NCBI RefSeq assembly: GCF_018130505.1
Contig: NZ_JAFCKH010000008.1
Location: forward strand, 124,001 to 188,000
Direction: 5' to 3'
From: Bradyrhizobium tropiciagri
GTDB taxonomy: Bacteria > Pseudomonadota > Alphaproteobacteria > Rhizobiales > Xanthobacteraceae
DNA length: 64,000 bases
Positions 59,582 to 64,000 of the stretch are shown here, one piece after another. Within the stretch, counting starts at the first letter, position 1. Every line of letters starts with the position of its first letter. A model generated the notes under the pieces. It saw only the letters and a program-made list of their open reading frames with translations. It did not search any database and was not told where the DNA came from. Position numbers and translations under genes: made by a program.

Positions 59582-60781
59582 TCAGCCGTTGAACGCGAAC
59601 AGCTCGATCGGCTCGCTGAAGCCGCGCACCGGATGCTCGCCGACATGTTCGAGCTTGAACTCGCCGTCGACGAAATCGGCGAAGGCGCGCGACAGCAGCA
59701 CCGTCCGCTTCAATTGCTTGGTGAGCGTCTCGAGCCGCGAGGCCATGTTGACCGCGGGACCGATCACGGTGAAGTCGAGCCGGCTGCGCGAGCCGATATT
59801 GCCGTACATGACGTCGCCGACATGGACGCCGATACCGTAATTCATCGGCGCGCGTCCCATCATGCTGTTCTTCTCGCTCAGCGCCGCCATCGCCTCGCGC
59901 GCTTCGGACACGGCCTTGAGCAGGTTGGCACAGGCCTTGGGATCGCTGAGCGGAAAGATCGCGAGCAGCCCGTCGCCGATGAACTTCAGGATCTCGCCGC
60001 CGTGCCGGACGATCGGCTCCGACATCGCATCGAAATAATCGTTGAGCAGATCGATGACGTCGTCGCGCGGCCAGTTGTCGGAGATTCGGGTGAAGTCGCG
60101 CAGATCGCAGATCATGATCGCGGCGCGCACCGTCGTGCCGCTGCCGCGCCGCGTGGCGCCGGCCAGGATCAGTTCGCCGGCGTGTGTGCCGACATAGGTT
60201 TCCAGCAGCGTCCGCGCCAGGCGGTTCTTCATCCGGATTTCGCTGACCAGCGCCAGCACCGGCAGCAGGCTCGACAACGCGGCAACATGCGCATCGTCGA
60301 AACCGCCCGCCCGGTCGGTGGCGAAGGTCACGGCATGCCGCTTGCCGAGCGTGTGATACAGCGGCCACGCCACGTAGTCGGTCATGCCCAGCGCGCGCAA
60401 CTCGTCATAGAGCGCGTGCTTGCGGCGCTGCGACGGATCCTGATCGAGCCGCTCGCGCACCTCGGCGGCCCCTTGATGGACTTCGTAGACCGGGCTGCCG
60501 ATATATTCCGAACGCTCCTGCACATCGTAGTCGACCCGCGTGATCGCCGCCTCGCGCATCCCGTTGGACCAGTTGATCCGGGCGCCGAGCCATTGCGGAT
60601 GATGGATCAGGAGATTCATCGTCGCCCGCTTGACCGGAATGCCGGCCTGCTGCAGCCGCACGCACAACTCGGCAAAGATGTTGTCGATGAAGCGCTCGTC
60701 GCGGGTCTCGTTGGTCAGCCAGCGCACGACGTCGCGGGCGGCCTGCGGGCTGGCGGAATCAGTGTCGGACGGCGCGTTCAT
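59582..60781 (-). CDS. Adenylate/guanylate cyclase (class III)
   Basis: 399 residues from the ATG at 60781, with a GGAG site. N-terminal region (~10-190) is a helical sensor-like domain without a known motif and without membrane segments. The class III cyclase domain spans ~200-399: MICDLRDFTRISD (metal Asp), GDGLLAIFP (second metal Asp), GIGVHVGDVMYGNIGSRSRLDFTVIGPAVNMASRLE (nucleotide-binding and transition-state Asn-Arg). It makes cAMP, judged by similarity to rhizobial CyaC-type cyclases, which are numerous in this group. Confidence 0.88.
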   Translation of the reverse strand: MNAPSDTDSASPQAARDVVRWLTNETRDERFIDNIFAELCVRLQQAGIPVKRATMNLLIHHPQWLGARINWSNGMREAAITRVDYDVQERSEYIGSPVYEVHQGAAEVRERLDQDPSQRRKHALYDELRALGMTDYVAWPLYHTLGKRHAVTFATDRAGGFDDAHVAALSSLLPVLALVSEIRMKNRLARTLLETYVGTHAGELILAGATRRGSGTTVRAAIMICDLRDFTRISDNWPRDDVIDLLNDYFDAMSEPIVRHGGEILKFIGDGLLAIFPLSDPKACANLLKAVSEAREAMAALSEKNSMMGRAPMNYGIGVHVGDVMYGNIGSRSRLDFTVIGPAVNMASRLETLTKQLKRTVLLSRAFADFVDGEFKLEHVGEHPVRGFSEPIELFAFNG

Positions 60782-60936
60782 GACTTGCTCCAGGGCGGCG
60801 AGCTGCATCTGACGATATAAGGCATGTGGTGCCTCTCGACAGCGTCAGGTCGGCCGGTTCTTTCAATTTCTAGGCTATTTGTTACCTCGCAATTGATTTG
60901 CAAGACGCATGATGCACTCGGATTGAACGAGGCGAC

Positions 60937-61326
60937 ATGCGGAAGTTCGGAATCCTGCTCCTGTTCGGCTGCTTCACGTGGGCACTGCTCTACGTGTCGA
61001 CCATCCGATTGCTCGACTGGTACCAGACCGGTCGATTGGCAGTCCACAAGACGTCCCCGCTGGGCGGCCCCGGCTTCGCCACCTACGCAAGCGACCCGAT
61101 CGGCTTCACCATCGAGTTCGATCTCTACCTCTTGCTGCTCACCTCAGGCGCCCTCGGCGTTCTGATGACATGCCGGGGGATATTGCTGGCTGTCTTCGGC
61201 CCGCGAGATTTCCTCAGCCCACATGGCCTGCTCGACCAGCGACGCACCTGGCAGCTCGTCATGTTGTGTTACTGGGTGATCGCCATCGCACTCTTGATTA
61301 TCGCAGCCGTCAACAAGTCAGTTTGA
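60937..61326 (+). CDS. Three-helix membrane protein
   Basis: 129 residues with hydrophobic segments at ~4-22, 59-85 and 105-125, separated by short polar loops. No family recognised. Divergent from the adenylate cyclase, 155 nt apart. Confidence 0.65.
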   Translation: MRKFGILLLFGCFTWALLYVSTIRLLDWYQTGRLAVHKTSPLGGPGFATYASDPIGFTIEFDLYLLLLTSGALGVLMTCRGILLAVFGPRDFLSPHGLLDQRRTWQLVMLCYWVIAIALLIIAAVNKSV

Positions 61327-61579
61327 TCCGCCAAGAAGCCACGGCTCTCGCCAAAGCACGGTACCGTGCTCTCACCGAATCCGACTGGTTACCCATCGAT
61401 TAACTGCGTCGCGCGCACGTTGCATCGCGATCACAGTGCCTCTTGTTTCACTGCGGGAACAGCAACGTTCGTTTGCCCGATCACGGTGAGTCACATAACG
61501 TCACAGATACCGTTGCCGGCGAAGGTTTGCCGGAATGCAACCTGTCGTGCAACGGCAAGAACAAGGGGCATAAGTCGCC

Positions 61580-64000
61580 ATGCGCGAATGCATCGGGGCT
61601 GCGACGCAACTGCGTCGCGCAGATGACAATCAACACCTCGTTCCCTCCCGATCCCCATCTTTCACGCGTAAGCGAACCGAATTCCGCCGACGGCTGCTGA
61701 TGAGCGCCTCGGTCGCCGTGCTCGCGGCGCTGGCACCGCGGCCTGCCTCCGCGCAGACCTGGACCGGCGCCACCAATAACGACTGGACGGTCGGCACGAA
61801 CTGGTCCGGCAATGCCGCGCCGGTCGCCGGCGGCGCAGTCAACATCGTGGCGGGCTCGAACGTCGTCCTCGGCGTCACGCCGGGAGCGACCGGCGCGACC
61901 GGCAATCTGAATGTCCGCGACGTGGCCGGAGGGACGACCAGCCTCACGATCCAGAACGGCAGCACGCTGACAAGCACGGGCACGGTTTCAGTCGGCGATG
62001 TCGCCGGTGGCACGGCCTCCGTCACGGTGACAGGGGCCGGCTCGCAATGGAACGCCGTCCAGATCAGCCTGTTCGCCAACGCCACAAGCGTACTCAATGT
62101 CACGGATGGCGCGACCGTCAACGCCACAAGCAGGATCACCGTCGGCACCCCGGCCGGCAGCAACACGGCCACCCTCAACGTCAGCAACGCCACCATCCTG
62201 TTGGGTGGCTTCGGCTTTACCATCGCCAACGCGGGCGGTCAGATCAACTATGACAATGCGACGATCCGCCTTCACACCAACAGCGTGAATGGCTCCGCCG
62301 GAACGGCAGCCCAGAACAACATCGCCGCGGGCGGACTGACCATCGACAACAACGGGTTCACCCTTCTCAGCTCGGTCGGCTTCAGCGGCGTCGGCGGATT
62401 GACCAAGACCGGCGCCGGTACCCTCCTCTTCGGTGGCAGCAGCACTTATGCCGGCGAGACGGTGATCCAGCAGGGCACGCTCCAACTAAACGGCGCCGGC
62501 TCCGGCAACGCCCTCGCCAGTTCGAGCCGGGTGGTCGCCAACGCAGAGTTCGATATTTCCTCCCAGCCTGATGCCAATGCCCACATCCAGAGTCTCGCCG
62601 GCAGCAGCGCCGGCACCGTCACGCTGGGCAGCAAGGACCTGATCCTCACCAATGCGCACGACACCTTCGCCGGAACGATCAGCGGCACCGGCGGGGTGCA
62701 GGTCAGCGGCGGCACGCAGGCGTTCTCCGGCGTGCAGGCGTATTCCGGCGCGACCACGATCGGCGGCGGCAGCACGCTCGCGCTGACCGGCGCCGGCGAC
62801 GTCTCCGCCTCCAGCCAGGTGATCGCGGACGGCACGTTCAGCATCGCCGGCCTCACAGGTGCCGGCACCAGCATCCAGCATCTGACCGGCGGCGGCGCCG
62901 TCGATCTCGGTGCCAAGACGCTGACGCTCACCGCCGCGAACGACACCTTCGCCGGCGTCATCGGCGGCGCCGGCGGCGGGCTGACGATCAACGGCACGCA
63001 GACGCTCACGGGCGTCAACACCTATAGCGGCACGACCACCGTCGACACCGGAACGCTGCTGCTGACCGGCAACGGCTCGATCGCGTCCAGCCGGGTGGTC
63101 ACCAACGGCACGTTCGACATCTCGGGCGTCAACGCTGGCAGTTCGCAGGTCGCGAGCCTCGCCGGCACCGGCACCGTTGTGCTCGGCGCCAAGAACCTGA
63201 CCATCAGCAATGCGAACGACACGTTCGCCGGCGCGATCGGCGGCAGCGGCGGATTGCAGGTCGCCGGCGGCACGCAGGCGTTCTCCGGCGTCCAGGCCTA
63301 TACCGGCGCGACCACGATCGGCACCAGCGGCGCGCTGGCGCTGACCGGTTCGGGCTCGATCGCCGCTTCCAGTCGGGTGATCGCGAACGGCACATTCAGC
63401 ATTGCCGGCCTCTCGGGCACGGGCACCGACATCACGCGGCTGACGGGCAGCGGCGCCGTCGATCTCGGCACCAAGACGCTGCGGATCCTGAATGCCAGCG
63501 ACACGTTCTCCGGCGTCATCGGCGGCAGCGGCGCACTGACGATCAACGGCACGCAGACGCTCTCCGGCGTCAACACCTATTCCGGCCAGACGCTGCTGCA
63601 GGCCGGCACGCTGGCGCTGTCGGGCGCCGGCTCGATCGCCAATTCCAGCAGCGTGGTGGCCAACGGCACCTTCGACATCTCGGCCGTATCAGGCGCGAGC
63701 AGCAGCATTCGCAGCCTGTCGGGCACCGGCAACGTCAATCTCGGCGCCAAGACGCTGACCATCACCGCCGCGCACGACACTTTCTCCGGCGGCATCAGCG
63801 GCAGCGGCGGCCTGACACTGACCGGCGGCACGCAGACCTTGTTCCGCGCCACCTACACCGGCGCGACCACGATCGCGGGCGGCACGCTGGCGCTGATGGG
63901 CACCGGTTCGCTGTTCAATTCGAGCCGGGCGATCGTCGACGGCACGCTCGACATTTCCGGCATCACGGCCGGCGTCACCAGCGTGCAGCGGCTGTCAGGC
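61580..64000 (+). CDS. Autotransporter-type repeat protein (3' end outside window)
   Basis: Open from the ATG at 61580 to the right edge (807 codons). The N-terminus is an extended signal region: basic TRKRTEFRRRLL, then MSASVAVLAALAPRPASA-QTW; an ATG at 61700 would give only the hydrophobic part. The passenger begins WTGATNNDWTVGTNW and contains autotransporter-associated beta-strand repeats (GLTKTGAGTLLFGGSSTYAGETVIQQGTLQL). From ~62660 there are alternating 94- and 92-residue repeats. The beta-barrel translocator domain is expected past the edge. Probably a cell-surface beta-helix adhesin. Confidence 0.85.
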   Translation, partial: MRECIGAATQLRRADDNQHLVPSRSPSFTRKRTEFRRRLLMSASVAVLAALAPRPASAQTWTGATNNDWTVGTNWSGNAAPVAGGAVNIVAGSNVVLGVTPGATGATGNLNVRDVAGGTTSLTIQNGSTLTSTGTVSVGDVAGGTASVTVTGAGSQWNAVQISLFANATSVLNVTDGATVNATSRITVGTPAGSNTATLNVSNATILLGGFGFTIANAGGQINYDNATIRLHTNSVNGSAGTAAQNNIAAGGLTIDNNGFTLLSSVGFSGVGGLTKTGAGTLLFGGSSTYAGETVIQQGTLQLNGAGSGNALASSSRVVANAEFDISSQPDANAHIQSLAGSSAGTVTLGSKDLILTNAHDTFAGTISGTGGVQVSGGTQAFSGVQAYSGATTIGGGSTLALTGAGDVSASSQVIADGTFSIAGLTGAGTSIQHLTGGGAVDLGAKTLTLTAANDTFAGVIGGAGGGLTINGTQTLTGVNTYSGTTTVDTGTLLLTGNGSIASSRVVTNGTFDISGVNAGSSQVASLAGTGTVVLGAKNLTISNANDTFAGAIGGSGGLQVAGGTQAFSGVQAYTGATTIGTSGALALTGSGSIAASSRVIANGTFSIAGLSGTGTDITRLTGSGAVDLGTKTLRILNASDTFSGVIGGSGALTINGTQTLSGVNTYSGQTLLQAGTLALSGAGSIANSSSVVANGTFDISAVSGASSSIRSLSGTGNVNLGAKTLTITAAHDTFSGGISGSGGLTLTGGTQTLFRATYTGATTIAGGTLALMGTGSLFNSSRAIVDGTLDISGITAGVTSVQRLSG

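Noticed and set aside
62446-63852. Several minus-strand frames opposite the autotransporter repeats
   Set aside because: They repeat with the same period as the plus-strand repeats and stop within them; no ribosome sites.
62660-64000. CRISPR-like array because of regular spacing
   Set aside because: Period is ~280 bp, inside one continuous reading frame of beta-strand repeats.

Overview
The window is high-GC chromosomal DNA from an alphaproteobacterium, most likely Bradyrhizobium or a close relative in the Nitrobacteraceae. This rests on recognising the RpoB, RpoC, L7/L12, L10 and NusG sequences, on the alphaproteobacterial promoter style (CTTGAC / CTATAT-like), and on the many families of short palindromic intergenic repeats. 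No database search was possible. No rRNA, CRISPR array, insertion sequence or phage structural gene was seen.

Layout. (1) 1-14,100 (mostly minus strand): the ribosomal/RNA polymerase locus secE-nusG-rplK-rplA ... rplJ-rplL-rpoB-rpoC, with rpoC cut by the left edge. Between rplA and rplJ it is interrupted by about 3 kb that hold a 2-hydroxyacid dehydrogenase and a plus-strand ECF41 sigma-factor module (membrane protein, AhpD/CMD-like protein, sigma factor with a fused regulatory domain). (2) 14,200-18,000: an acyl-CoA synthetase, a FadR-type GntR regulator and a divergent periplasmic binding protein, with two matching operator sites in the shared promoter region. (3) 18,000-20,600: small secreted proteins, tRNA-Trp(CCA), and a 45-nt copy of the tRNA 3' end 1.7 kb away that looks like an old attachment site. 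(4) 20,800-32,700: metabolic genes (serine hydrolase, two SDRs, phosphatase, ArgE-type deacetylase, EamA transporter, acyl-CoA dehydrogenase with a phosphotransferase-like partner and a TetR regulator, RidA, class III CoA transferase), separated by dispersed palindromic repeats. (5) 33,200-42,400: nitrate assimilation, nirB-nirD-nasA divergent from a NarK-type transporter followed by a phosphatase-kinase fusion; sigma-54-type promoter sequences lie in the divergent gap. (6) 42,500-50,400: a minus-strand set of an acyl-CoA ligase, a ThDP-dependent enzyme, a PCu(A)C copper chaperone, a lanthanide-type XoxF alcohol dehydrogenase, cytochrome c and a secreted protein, with a divergent GntR regulator. 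(7) 50,600-53,600: an NrtR-type regulator with a degenerate Nudix box, divergent from an SPFH protein and an NAD-kinase-like protein; two tandem operators overlap the SPFH promoter. (8) 53,600-61,300: small genes, tRNA-Gly(TCC), a compact transcription unit at 55,618-55,823 with an exceptionally strong ribosome site and a 14-codon ORF, YciI, a lytic transglycosylase, a Nudix hydrolase and an adenylate cyclase. (9) 61,580-end: a large autotransporter-type protein with alternating 94/92-residue repeats, cut by the right edge.

The strongest candidates for something undescribed are the NrtR-SPFH-NAD-kinase-like cassette, the 55.6-55.8 kb mini-ORF leader with mutually exclusive pairings around its ribosome site, and the linkage of XoxF with a ThDP carboligase-type enzyme and an acyl-CoA ligase in one apparent operon.
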